DNA of 64,000 nt. It comes from Sva-07 sp963728355. GTDB lineage: Bacteria; Actinomycetota; Acidimicrobiia; Acidimicrobiales; Ilumatobacteraceae. Of the stretch, positions 17,847-25,338 are shown piece after piece. Numbering within the stretch: position 1 is the first letter of the stretch; each line of letters starts with the position of its first letter. Both the position numbers and the translations under genes were made by a program. The notes under the pieces were generated by a model. It was not told the DNA's origin, did no database searches, and saw only the letters and a list, made by a program, of their open reading frames with translations. The stretch covers positions 248,001 through 312,000 of the forward strand of contig CAVSJQ010000001.1 in the NCBI GenBank assembly GCA_963728355.1. The letters are read 5' to 3'.

Positions 17847-18962
17847 TCAGATGCCGATGCGCTGGGCGAGCTGCTCGCGGTGGTAGGTGGGATCACCGAA
17901 GAGGAGCTCGGAGCTCTTGGCGCGCTTGAAATAGAGGTGCGCCGGGTGCTCCCAGGTGAAGCCGATGCCACCGTGGATCTGGATGTTCTCGGCAGCGGCA
18001 TGGAAGTACGCCTCCGAGCAGTAGGCCTTGGCGAGCGAGGCGGTCGACGGCAGTTCGTCGTTCATCTCGCTGGCGCACCACATGCCGTAGTACGCCGCCG
18101 ACTTCGCCGACTCGACCTCGAGCAGCATGTCGGCGCACTTGTGCTTGATCGCCTGGAACGAGCCGATCGGACGACCGAACTGCACACGCACCTTGGCGTA
18201 GTCGACGGCCATCTCGAGCACCTTCTGGGCGCCACCGACCTGCTCGGCGGCGAGCGCCACGGCGGCGAGGTCGAGCACGGTCTCGAGCGTGTCCCAGCCC
18301 TTGCCCTCTTCGCCGATCAGTTGCGCCGGCGTGTTGTCGAAGTCGAGCTTCGCCTGCTTGCGGGTCTGGTCCATCGTCGACAGGTTGGTCTTGGTGAGGC
18401 CGGAGGCGTCGCCGTCGACGGCGAACAGGCTGGTGCCGGCGTCGGTCTTCGCGGCGACGAGGATCAGGCCGGCGGTGTGGCCGTCGAGCACAAACGACTT
18501 GGTGCCCGACAGCGTGTAGCCGTCGTCGGTCTTGGTGGCCTGCATCGTGATGCCCGACTCGTCCCACTTGCCCGACGGCTCGACGTAGGCCAGCGTGGCG
18601 ATCGTCTCGCCCGAGGCGATTCCGGGGAGGTACTTGGCCTTGGCGTCATCGTCGCCCGACTGCAGCAGGGTGTTGGCGGCGAGCACGGCGGTCGAGAAGA
18701 ACGGGGCGCACAGGAGCGCACGGCCCATTTCCTCGAGCACGATGCCGAGCTCGACGAAGCCGTAGCCGGAGCCACCGAACTCCTCGGGGATCGACAGGCC
18801 CTGGAGGCCCATCTGCTCGCCCATCTGGTTCCAGACGGCGGGGTCGAACCCGTTGTCGGTCTCCATCTGCTCCCGCACGGCTTCCTCGGAGCTCTTGTTC
18901 TCCAGGAACGACCGGACGGTCTTTCGCAGTTCTTCCTGTTCGTCGGTGAAGGCAAAGTTCAT
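17847..18962 (-). CDS. Acyl-CoA dehydrogenase
   Basis: A 371-residue FAD-dependent acyl-CoA dehydrogenase that would introduce the alpha,beta double bond in an acyl-CoA. It has the N-terminal helical domain (FTDEQEELRKTVRSFL), the beta-domain and a C-terminal helical domain with RVQFGRPIGSFQAIKHKCADM and AAENIQIHGGIGFTWEHP, both family hallmarks. I chose ATG 18962 (MNFAF); ATG 18974 four codons upstream is equally possible, whereas the open frame to 19427 is non-coding. The gene is not next to other beta-oxidation genes, so chain length cannot be guessed. Confidence 0.92.
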   Translation of the reverse strand: MNFAFTDEQEELRKTVRSFLENKSSEEAVREQMETDNGFDPAVWNQMGEQMGLQGLSIPEEFGGSGYGFVELGIVLEEMGRALLCAPFFSTAVLAANTLLQSGDDDAKAKYLPGIASGETIATLAYVEPSGKWDESGITMQATKTDDGYTLSGTKSFVLDGHTAGLILVAAKTDAGTSLFAVDGDASGLTKTNLSTMDQTRKQAKLDFDNTPAQLIGEEGKGWDTLETVLDLAAVALAAEQVGGAQKVLEMAVDYAKVRVQFGRPIGSFQAIKHKCADMLLEVESAKSAAYYGMWCASEMNDELPSTASLAKAYCSEAYFHAAAENIQIHGGIGFTWEHPAHLYFKRAKSSELLFGDPTYHREQLAQRIGI

Positions 18963-19006
18963 GAGCGAGATCATCGCGGGCTTGCATCCGACGCTGCAAC
19001 TCTGCT

Positions 19007-19016
19007 TGTGTACACA
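19007..19016. promoter_or_regulatory. Palindrome at antitoxin start, possible operator
   Basis: TGTGTACACA is a perfect 10-bp palindrome ending one base before the antitoxin GTG start context. Antitoxins of this type usually bind dyads overlapping their own promoter, so it is a candidate autoregulatory operator. Confidence 0.4.
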
Positions 19017-19017
19017 T

Positions 19018-19302
19018 GTGACCACATCCGCGAACCGTTCCGCCGGCATCCGCGAACTCCGATCGAGCCTGGCCGAAGCGGTGCGCTGCGCGGAAGCCGG
19101 CGAGCGCACGGTGGTGACCGTCGGCGGTCGTCCCGTCGCCCAGCTGGGCCCGCTCGACGCCGACGCCCCCGACCTCGAACGTCTCATCGGCTCCGGCGCC
19201 GTCATTCCGCCGCGCCGCACCAGCGCCTGGCGACCACCGGAGCCCGTGCCCGTGTGGGCAGGCGTCCGCATCGACCAGGTCCTGCGAGAGCTGCGCGGCT
19301 GA
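19018..19302 (+). CDS. Phd/YefM-type antitoxin
   Basis: A 94-residue antitoxin starting at GTG 19018 (TTSANRSAGIRELRSSLAEAVRCAEAGERTVVTV). The N-terminal half has the Phd/YefM DNA-binding fold, with the central VTVGGRPVAQLGPL strand typical of the family. The C-terminal half is Pro- and Arg-rich (PPRRTSAWRPPEP) and should wrap and block the toxin. It is followed 112 bp later by a PIN toxin; that unusually long gap holds a type D palindrome. It is likely self-regulated through the TGTGTACACA dyad. Confidence 0.82.
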   Translation: MTTSANRSAGIRELRSSLAEAVRCAEAGERTVVTVGGRPVAQLGPLDADAPDLERLIGSGAVIPPRRTSAWRPPEPVPVWAGVRIDQVLRELRG

Positions 19303-19334
19303 TGCCTGGCCACTCCCACTCCGGCGGCGGCCAG

Positions 19335-19396
19335 AACCACGTTTGCGTGCAATTTCCGGTGGGGCGGTCCACCCAGATCCGTACACAAACGTGGTT
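19335..19396. repeat. Type D palindromic repeat inside toxin-antitoxin operon
   Basis: Perfect outer arms AACCACGTTTG / CAAACGTGGTT enclose an inner GGTGG / CCACC stem, 62 bp in all. It is similar to the repeats at 20509 and 20583. It separates antitoxin and toxin genes and could form a strong hairpin in their transcript. Confidence 0.8.
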
Positions 19397-19414
19397 GGTG
19401 GGGGGAGGTGGACG

Positions 19415-19819
19415 ATGACGGTGGCACTCGACACCAGTGCGCTGTTGGCGCTGGCGGTCGACGGGCCGATGCGGTCGGTCACCCTCGCTGCACTCGCCGA
19501 CGATCCCGTGTGGGCCGTGTCGGCGATGGCGTTGACCGAGGCACTCCCGGCGATCGACCGGTTGACCGACCAGCCGATCCTGCGCCTCGACCTCGAGGAT
19601 GCGATCCGCCTGGTGTGGGATCATCTCCACGTCGTCCCCGTCGACCAGCGATGCCTCGACCGTGCGGCGGCATTGTCCCGAACACAGCCGGTGCGCCTGA
19701 GCGATGCCATCCACTTCGCGGCAGCGGAACGCATGCCACCGCCCGTCAGATTCGTCACCTTCGACGCCGCCCACATCGGTGTCGCCCTCGGGCTCGGCTT
19801 CGACGTCGTCAGTTCGTGA
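19415..19819 (+). CDS. vapC: PIN-domain toxin (VapC type)
   Basis: A 134-residue PIN-domain ribonuclease. It begins MTVALDTSALLAL, with the first catalytic Asp at residue 6, then has a Glu in MALTEAL, and Asp residues in VRLSDAIHFAAAE and VTFDAAHIG, completing the acidic Mg-binding set. GGGGAGG ten bases upstream of ATG 19415 supports this start over the upstream frame at 19343, which would be encoded by the palindrome. It should cleave RNA (often tRNA or rRNA) unless held by the upstream antitoxin. Its last 11 bp overlap the convergent methyltransferase gene. Confidence 0.87.
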   Translation: MTVALDTSALLALAVDGPMRSVTLAALADDPVWAVSAMALTEALPAIDRLTDQPILRLDLEDAIRLVWDHLHVVPVDQRCLDRAAALSRTQPVRLSDAIHFAAAERMPPPVRFVTFDAAHIGVALGLGFDVVSS

Positions 19820-20408
19820 CCGCCGACCGTTGCGGTTTGCGGGCCACGAGGAACACCGACAGCGCAATCGGCACCCGCACCCGCGTCTCGATCCAGCGCA
19901 CCGCCGGCACGATCGATGTGTCCAGAACCGCCACCATTCGCGCGGTCGGCTCGCGGCGGAGCAACCGGCACAGGATGAGCCAACCGAGCCAACCCGGCAG
20001 GTTCACATGGCGCCCCTCGACCACCTCGTAGCCGGCCAGGCGGACAGCGCCCTCCAGCTGACGCTTGCGATACCGGCGCCGGCGGCCGAGCTTCGCGTCG
20101 AACGGACTGGACAGGAACTCGTACGTCGGGGCCCAGATGCACAACCGGCCGCCGGGCTCGAGCCGTTCGAAGACCTGTTGCAAGAGCGCATGATCGTCCT
20201 CGACGCACTCCAGCACGTCGATCATCACCGCCGACCCGAAGAGCCCGTTCGCGTCGACGGCGTCACCGTTCAGCGTGAAGGTACCGCCGGAGGTTCCCTG
20301 GCTCGCCTCCAGCATCGGGCCGGCGAGATGTGGCGAACACAGGTCGACGATCCAACTCCGATAGTTCGGCGCGTGGTCGAGCAACGACGCCGCCGTGACC
20401 GTGCCCAC
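19809..20408 (-). pseudogene. Class I SAM methyltransferase lacking its core
   Basis: A 199-residue remnant of a SAM-dependent methyltransferase. The N-terminus (SLLDHAPNYRSWIVDLCSPHL) and the later block LFGSAVMIDVLECVEDD...FERLEPGGRLCIWAP and RRYRKRQLEGAV are well kept. Between MLE and LFGSAVMI only about 22 residues remain, where intact relatives have about 60, and motif I (GxGxG) is absent. SAM binding is therefore unlikely. The frame is open, so this is an internal deletion and not a frameshift. The GTG start at 20408 is tentative. It converges with the PIN toxin. Confidence 0.7.
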
Positions 20409-20446
20409 GCTCGGCGGGCGCCGAAGGCGGGCGGGCGTGGGCACGG
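20399..20446 (-). promoter_or_regulatory. Inverted repeat at methyltransferase start
   Basis: CCGTGCCCACGC (20399-20410) pairs exactly with GCGTGGGCACGG (20435-20446), leaving a 24-nt loop. The 12-bp stem overlaps the proposed start codon of the methyltransferase remnant, so it could mask translation or be an operator. Confidence 0.45.
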
Positions 20447-20508
20447 ACGCGAGACTACCGATCAGCCGAATGGCGGGTATCGGCAGGCTCCACTGCCATC
20501 CCTCACCC

Positions 20509-20559
20509 GGTTCGTGCACAACTTCCGGTGGAACGGCCCACCCGAAACTGCACGCAAAC
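20509..20559. repeat. Type D palindromic repeat
   Basis: Second type D copy, ending GCACGCAAAC, with the core GGTGGAACGGCCCACC. It lies in the divergent gap between the methyltransferase remnant and the metallo-hydrolase, 23 bp before a third copy. Confidence 0.75.
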
Positions 20560-20582
20560 TGCTGACTGTCGTCGCCACTTGG

Positions 20583-20632
20583 GTTTGTGCGCAACTCTCG
20601 GTGGAACGGCCCACCGAGAATTGCCTGCAAAC
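20583..20632. repeat. Type D palindromic repeat
   Basis: Third type D copy. Its inner stem TCTCGGTGG / CCACCGAGA is perfect around AACGGC, and the outer arms are GTTTGTGCGCAA and TTGCCTGCAAAC. It lies 66 bp upstream of the metallo-hydrolase start. Confidence 0.78.
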
Positions 20633-20698
20633 GTGGGGAGCGATGGTTCCGACGCCGCCTCGGATGTCGAATCGAGCCGCTCGTGCCACACTGTCGAG

Positions 20699-21322
20699 AT
20701 GGCTGCAACCGACACGCTGCACTGGTCGAATGCCGATGTCGAGGTCCACAAGGTGGTGGTCGGCCCGTACGAGAACAACGTGTTCGTCGTGCGCTGCCGG
20801 GCCACTGGCGAAGCGGTGCTGCTCGACGCCGCCAACGAGCACGAGCAACTCCTCGAGCTGTGCCAACGCCTCGGCGTCAAGCGGGTCCTCGAGACCCACG
20901 GCCACTGGGACCACATCCAGGCGGTACCGGCGATGCGCGAGGCGGGCTACGAGGTGGCAGTCACCTCCCTCGACGCGCCGAAGCTGAAGGACGTCGGCTA
21001 CGACGTGTTCATCGACGACGCCGAGGTGATCGAGATCGGACGAATGCGGTTCCACGCGATCCACAATCCCGGCCACACGGTCGGATCGATCTCGTTCCAG
21101 CTCGAGGGGACACCGCTACTCTTCACCGGCGACACCCTGTTCCCCGGTGGACCGGGCAACACCAAGGGCGACGACGGCGACTTCGACACGATCATCGAGT
21201 CGATCACCACGAAGCTGTTCACCTTCCCCGACGACACGATCGTGCTGCCGGGCCACGGGCTCGACACGACGATCGGCACCGAACGGCCCCACCTGGACGA
21301 GTGGATCGAACGTCGATGGTGA
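20699..21322 (+). CDS. Metallo-beta-lactamase fold hydrolase (glyoxalase II-like)
   Basis: A 207-residue metallo-hydrolase. The zinc motif ETHGHWDHI (HxHxDH), the later HNPGHTVGS His, the LLFTGDTLFPGG Asp and the LPGHG His give a complete two-metal site, in the glyoxalase-II-like arrangement. ATG 20699 starts MAATDTLHWSNADVEVHK; the longer open frame upstream is made of palindromic repeats. It may hydrolyse thioesters or glutathione/mycothiol conjugates; the substrate is unknown. It is followed 10 bp later by a small gene and probably co-transcribed. Confidence 0.87.
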   Translation: MAATDTLHWSNADVEVHKVVVGPYENNVFVVRCRATGEAVLLDAANEHEQLLELCQRLGVKRVLETHGHWDHIQAVPAMREAGYEVAVTSLDAPKLKDVGYDVFIDDAEVIEIGRMRFHAIHNPGHTVGSISFQLEGTPLLFTGDTLFPGGPGNTKGDDGDFDTIIESITTKLFTFPDDTIVLPGHGLDTTIGTERPHLDEWIERRW

Positions 21323-21332
21323 GCATCCCCTG

Positions 21333-21704
21333 ATGCGCTACGACGAGCGCCCGGTCGACGACTCCCCGGTCCACACCGCCGATCTGCCGGCGACTCCCAC
21401 CCGCGACCGCAACATCCCGGCGACGGCGTGGGTCGAGGCGCCCGACAGCCTCCTGGCGCTCGGTGACGACCTGTCCGGTCGGCCTGTTGCCGAGTACAAA
21501 CGCCGGATCGGTCCGTGGCTGCTGTGGCGGGCCGGTCCGGCCACGGGCGCCGACGCCCGCTACTGGGCTGCCCTCGCCGACCGGCTCGACGAGCCGTTCA
21601 CCCTGCGTCTGTTCGCGGACGGTTCCGCCGACGGTGTCGGTCCGAGCGGGACCCGCCACGACCGCTTCCGGGCCTGGAAGGAAGACCTCCGCGACTCGGG
21701 CTGA
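21333..21704 (+). CDS. Conserved protein of unknown function
   Basis: A 123-residue soluble protein starting MRYDERPVDDSPVHTADLPATP. It is rich in Asp and Arg, with a WLLWRAGPATGADARYWAAL helix and a C-terminal GTRHDRFRAWKEDLRDSG. I do not recognise the family. It lies 10 bp after the metallo-hydrolase on the same strand, which suggests joint expression, and converges with the xylose ATPase gene. Confidence 0.6.
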   Translation: MRYDERPVDDSPVHTADLPATPTRDRNIPATAWVEAPDSLLALGDDLSGRPVAEYKRRIGPWLLWRAGPATGADARYWAALADRLDEPFTLRLFADGSADGVGPSGTRHDRFRAWKEDLRDSG

Positions 21705-21718
21705 GCGACTCGGAACAC

Positions 21719-22537
21719 TCAGTCGCGCAAGGTGTGGACGTCCTCGCTGGTGACCTCACCGGGGTGCTTGCCCATGATGATCATCGCCAGCACCTCGTCC
21801 TTGGTGACATCGGACTTGTTGACGGTGCCGACCAGTTTGCCCTGCAGCATCACGCTGATGCGGTCCGCGAGGTCGAACACGTCGTGGATGTCGTGGCTGA
21901 TCAGGAAGATCCCGATCCCTTCCGACTTGAGCTGCATGACCAGCTCGCGGACCTCGGCGGTCTCGGCGGGTCCGAGCGCCGCAGTGGGCTCGTCCATGAT
22001 CAGGATCTTGGCGTTGAAGTGCACGGCGCGGGCGATGGCCACCGACTGGCGCTGGCCGCCCGAGAGCGAACTCACGGCGGTGCGGAGGTTCTTGAACCGG
22101 GGGTTCAGCCGAGCCATCAGCTTCTGTGTGGACGACAACATCGCGGAGTCGTCGAGGGATCCGAACCGCGTCCGGAGCTCACGTCCCAGGAACACGTTGC
22201 CCGCTGCGTCGAGATTGTCGGCCAACGCGAGCTTCTGGTAGATCGCTTCGACTCCGTACGCCCGAGCGTCGCGCGAGTTCTTGATGGTGACCGTCTTGCC
22301 ATTGATGGAGATCTGTCCGGCGTCGGCCGGGTGGGCGCCGGCCAGCGTGTGGATCAAGGTCGACTTGCCGGCGCCGTTGCCCCCGACCAACGCGACGACT
22401 TCGCCGGGAAACAGGTCGATCGTGACGCCGTCGACGGCGTGGACACCCCCGAACGACACGCGGATGTCGCGCATCTCCACGAGGGGCGTCCCCCCCGGCG
22501 GCGGTGACGGGTGGTAGGTGGTGGTCGTGTCGGTCAT
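21719..22537 (-). CDS. Sugar ABC transporter ATPase (XylG-like, single domain)
   Basis: A 272-residue ATPase of the carbohydrate uptake-2 family. Walker A GGNGAGKST (52-60), the Q-loop, LSGGQRQSVAIARA and Walker B ILIMDEPTAALG are all intact. E. coli XylG and RbsA carry two such domains; this has one, so two copies should form the dimer. It follows the permease by 15 bp and the binding protein before that. With the nearby xylose isomerase and ROK regulator, D-xylose is the likely cargo. Confidence 0.88.
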   Translation of the reverse strand: MTDTTTTYHPSPPPGGTPLVEMRDIRVSFGGVHAVDGVTIDLFPGEVVALVGGNGAGKSTLIHTLAGAHPADAGQISINGKTVTIKNSRDARAYGVEAIYQKLALADNLDAAGNVFLGRELRTRFGSLDDSAMLSSTQKLMARLNPRFKNLRTAVSSLSGGQRQSVAIARAVHFNAKILIMDEPTAALGPAETAEVRELVMQLKSEGIGIFLISHDIHDVFDLADRISVMLQGKLVGTVNKSDVTKDEVLAMIIMGKHPGEVTSEDVHTLRD

Positions 22538-22552
22538 GTCGATTCCTCCCGC

Positions 22553-23947
22553 TCAGCCCCGTCCGGTCTGGATGACGAGCGCCGCGATGACGAGCCCGAC
22601 CGCCAGCGAGGCGATGGCGACCCGTCTGCGACCGAGCCGCAACGTCGAGTCGATGGCCACGGCGGTCACGAGCACAACGCCCACGACGATGTCCTGAGAC
22701 GGGGAGTCGATGTTGAGCAACACCATGCCGGAGCGCAGCGATTGCATGATCACTGCGCCGAGCACCGCGCCGGCGATCGTGCCGACGCCGCCGGCGAACG
22801 ACGTCCCGCCGATGACCGCAGCAGCGATCACGTCGAGTTCGTTCTGGACACCGAGGTTGGTCACCGCTGCGTTCAGTCGAGCCGTCTGGATTGCGGCACT
22901 CAGGCCGACGAGCACACCCATGAGGACGAACGTGAGCATGACGGTCCGGCGGGTGTTGATACCACCCAGCTCGGCGGCCTCGGGATTGCCGCCGTAGGCG
23001 TACACGTACCGACCGAAGCGGCGCTGGCGAGCCAGGTATGTCATCACGAGCGTGGCGACGATCAGGATGACGACCGGATACGCCACGCCGGTCGGGTCAC
23101 CGGTGATCGGCGAGATGTAGTTGTTCGCCACGAGACCGATCGCTGCCAGCACGACTGCACACCCGATCACCCCGAACGCGATGTCCATCCACAGTGGCCT
23201 CACCCTGAGGTCGTAGCGCTGGCGGCGACGGCGCGCCAGCCACAACGCGACCACGATCAGGGCGCACCCGATTGCCCCGAACAGCCAGCTCTTCCACTCC
23301 CCGAGTGACCCGTCCGGGCCACCACCGAACAGCCGGAACGTCTCGTTGAGCGGGGCCAGGGTCTGGCCCTGCTTGTCGCCGGTGCGGAAGATCATGCCGC
23401 GCCAGACCAGGAATCCACCGAGCGTGACGATGAACGCGGGAACACCGCCGTAAGCGATGATGAAGCCCTGGATCGCGCCGACCAGCGCACCGAGGCTGAT
23501 GCCGACGGCGAGTGCGATCGCCCAGATCCAGGAGCTGTCCCCGACGCTCCCGAGGTCGATCTTGACGTTGAAGAAGGCGATGACACCGTCGGTCTGGACG
23601 AGCGCCATCGAATAGCCGAGGAAGCCGAGCAGCGAGCCCACCGACAGGTCGATGTTCCTCGACACGATGATCAGCACCATGCCGGTCGCCATGATCGCAA
23701 TCGAGGTGCTCTGCACCGAGAGGTTCCACAGGTTGCGGGAGGTGAGGAAGTCACCGCCCGAGAGGATGTTGAACGCAATCCAGATGACGACGACCGCCGT
23801 GATCATCCCGAACAGTCGGGTGTCGACTTCGGCAAGACTCAAGCGCCATGACGGCGACGCCGGTACCGGGGTTGCTGTCGGTGCGGTGACCGCGGGCGGC
23901 GGCGCCGCGTCCGGCCCTCCGGGCACTTCGGTGTTCGCATCAACCAT
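22553..23947 (-). CDS. xylH: Sugar ABC transporter permease (XylH-like)
   Basis: A 464-residue membrane permease of the BPD_transp_2 type. After a Pro/Ala-rich cytoplasmic N-terminus it has about ten to twelve membrane helices, including GSLLGFLGYSMALVQTDG and, near the end, the coupling region GTSFAGGVGTIAGAVLGAVIMQSLRSGM. It is the only permease in the unit and would act as a homodimer. It lies between the binding protein gene (132 bp upstream, with a strong hairpin between) and the ATPase gene (15 bp downstream). Confidence 0.88.
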   Translation of the reverse strand: MVDANTEVPGGPDAAPPPAVTAPTATPVPASPSWRLSLAEVDTRLFGMITAVVVIWIAFNILSGGDFLTSRNLWNLSVQSTSIAIMATGMVLIIVSRNIDLSVGSLLGFLGYSMALVQTDGVIAFFNVKIDLGSVGDSSWIWAIALAVGISLGALVGAIQGFIIAYGGVPAFIVTLGGFLVWRGMIFRTGDKQGQTLAPLNETFRLFGGGPDGSLGEWKSWLFGAIGCALIVVALWLARRRRQRYDLRVRPLWMDIAFGVIGCAVVLAAIGLVANNYISPITGDPTGVAYPVVILIVATLVMTYLARQRRFGRYVYAYGGNPEAAELGGINTRRTVMLTFVLMGVLVGLSAAIQTARLNAAVTNLGVQNELDVIAAAVIGGTSFAGGVGTIAGAVLGAVIMQSLRSGMVLLNIDSPSQDIVVGVVLVTAVAIDSTLRLGRRRVAIASLAVGLVIAALVIQTGRG

Positions 23948-23990
23948 CTGCAGTCCCCCTCATCATGCGATCCCCCTTTGTACACCACAC

Positions 23991-24026
23991 GTGCCCCTCA
24001 CCCGTGAGTTCACGGATGAGGGGCAC
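23991..24026 (-). terminator. Hairpin between binding protein and permease genes
   Basis: A 17-bp stem with a single mismatch: GTGCCCCTCA with CCGTGA on one side pairs with TCACGG and TGAGGGGCAC, leaving a two-base loop. It sits between the binding-protein stop and the permease start. No T-run follows, so it probably acts as a partial terminator or mRNA stabiliser that keeps the binding protein more abundant than the membrane genes. Confidence 0.7.
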
Positions 24027-24078
24027 GTTCGGTTCACTCTTGCAAGTCGTGGTCAGTGGGTGTCATTCCACCCAGCGG

Positions 24079-25197
24079 TCACGGACAGGCGTCCACCGAA
24101 CCGGCGTCGACACCTGCGCACAGGTCGTCGGTGCTGATCCATCCTGCATCGACGACCACGCTGAGGTTGTCCTGCGTGATGGGGATCGGCTCCAGGAAGA
24201 TGGCGCTGACGTCATTGCCACCCGGTGTCGTGAACGTGTCCGCACCGGACACGGCCGATGGGTCGGGGTTGCCGCACAAGGCGATGGCAGCTTCACCAGC
24301 GGCCGTGCCGAGCTCGCGGGCGTCCTTCCAGACATCCACGGTCTGCGTGCCGAGCGCCACCCGGTTCAGGGCCGACAGCTCGCCGTCCTGACCGGACACG
24401 GGCACCTGGCCGGCGAGGCCCTGTGCTTCGAGTGCCGCAATGGCGCCACCGGCCATGCCGTCGTTCTGGACGAGGGCCACCTGGATGTCGTTGTTCTCGG
24501 CACTCAGGAACTGCTCCATCTCGGTCTGGGCGTTGGCCGGATCCCAGTTGTCGGTGTAGGTCTCGCCCACGATGGTGATGTCGCCGGCGGCGACGGCGTC
24601 ACCGATGACCTTCTCGGCGCCTGCGCGCAGGAAGTCGGCATTGGCGTCGGCCGAGTTGCCCTTGATGATCACCCAGTTACCCGTGGGCTGGATGTCGAAG
24701 AGCGCCTGGGCCTGCATCTCGCCGACCAACTGGTTGTCGAAGGTCATGTACAGGACATCGGGATCTTCGATCAATCGGTCATAGGCGATGACGGGCACGT
24801 CCTGGGAGAGCGCGTCCTGGACGGCCGGGATCACGGCCGTGCCGTCCTGGGCGAGGACCACGAGGACGTCGGCGCCCTGCGAGATCAAGTTCTCCATGTT
24901 GCTCGCCTGGGTCTCGGCGGACGACTTGGCGTCGTTGGAGACGTAGCTGCCGCCGCCGGCCTCGATCGCTGCCTTGAGGGCGGGCTCGTCCCACTTTGCC
25001 CAACGCTCTTCCTGATAGTTGTTCCAGGACACGCCGACGACACAGTCGCCGCCGCCTCCCGCTGCCTCGGTGCCCGCAGGCGCGTCGGAGCCCGCAGGCG
25101 CCTCGGTGCCGCTGGACGATGAATCGTCGTCGCTGCCGCAGGCGGCGAGGGCAAGCCCTGCCACGACTGCAACTGACGCTACGCGTCGGATTCTCAT
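24079..25197 (-). CDS. xylF: Xylose-type sugar-binding lipoprotein (XylF-like)
   Basis: A 372-residue periplasmic-binding-type lipoprotein. The signal peptide ends in the lipobox LALAAC (lipid on Cys20), followed by a Ser/Thr/Gly/Ala linker rich in Asp. The mature domain matches the xylose/ribose binding family (VVGVSWNNYQEERWAKWDEPAL, DVPVIAYDRLI, LVQNDGMAGGAIAALEAQG). AAGGGGAGAG ahead of ATG 25197 is a good ribosome site. It is the first gene of the xylFHG-like unit. Its promoter should lie in 25198-25338, where I see no confident -35/-10 pair. Confidence 0.88.
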   Translation of the reverse strand: MRIRRVASVAVVAGLALAACGSDDDSSSSGTEAPAGSDAPAGTEAAGGGGDCVVGVSWNNYQEERWAKWDEPALKAAIEAGGGSYVSNDAKSSAETQASNMENLISQGADVLVVLAQDGTAVIPAVQDALSQDVPVIAYDRLIEDPDVLYMTFDNQLVGEMQAQALFDIQPTGNWVIIKGNSADANADFLRAGAEKVIGDAVAAGDITIVGETYTDNWDPANAQTEMEQFLSAENNDIQVALVQNDGMAGGAIAALEAQGLAGQVPVSGQDGELSALNRVALGTQTVDVWKDARELGTAAGEAAIALCGNPDPSAVSGADTFTTPGGNDVSAIFLEPIPITQDNLSVVVDAGWISTDDLCAGVDAGSVDACP

Positions 25198-25338
25198 TCT
25201 GTTCTCTCCCCTTCAAGTGTGTGAGCACGCCGTCGTGTGAGCAGCGGGCATCGCGAACGTATACCCATCGACCCCTCCGCGAAAGTATCTTTGGTCACTC
25301 CGAGCGACGCCGGTCCGGCGTTTCGGCGTGCCGCCGGT

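Noticed and set aside
25258..25290. xylF promoter with TATACG as -10
   Set aside because: No acceptable -35 element lies at the right distance, so I did not list it.
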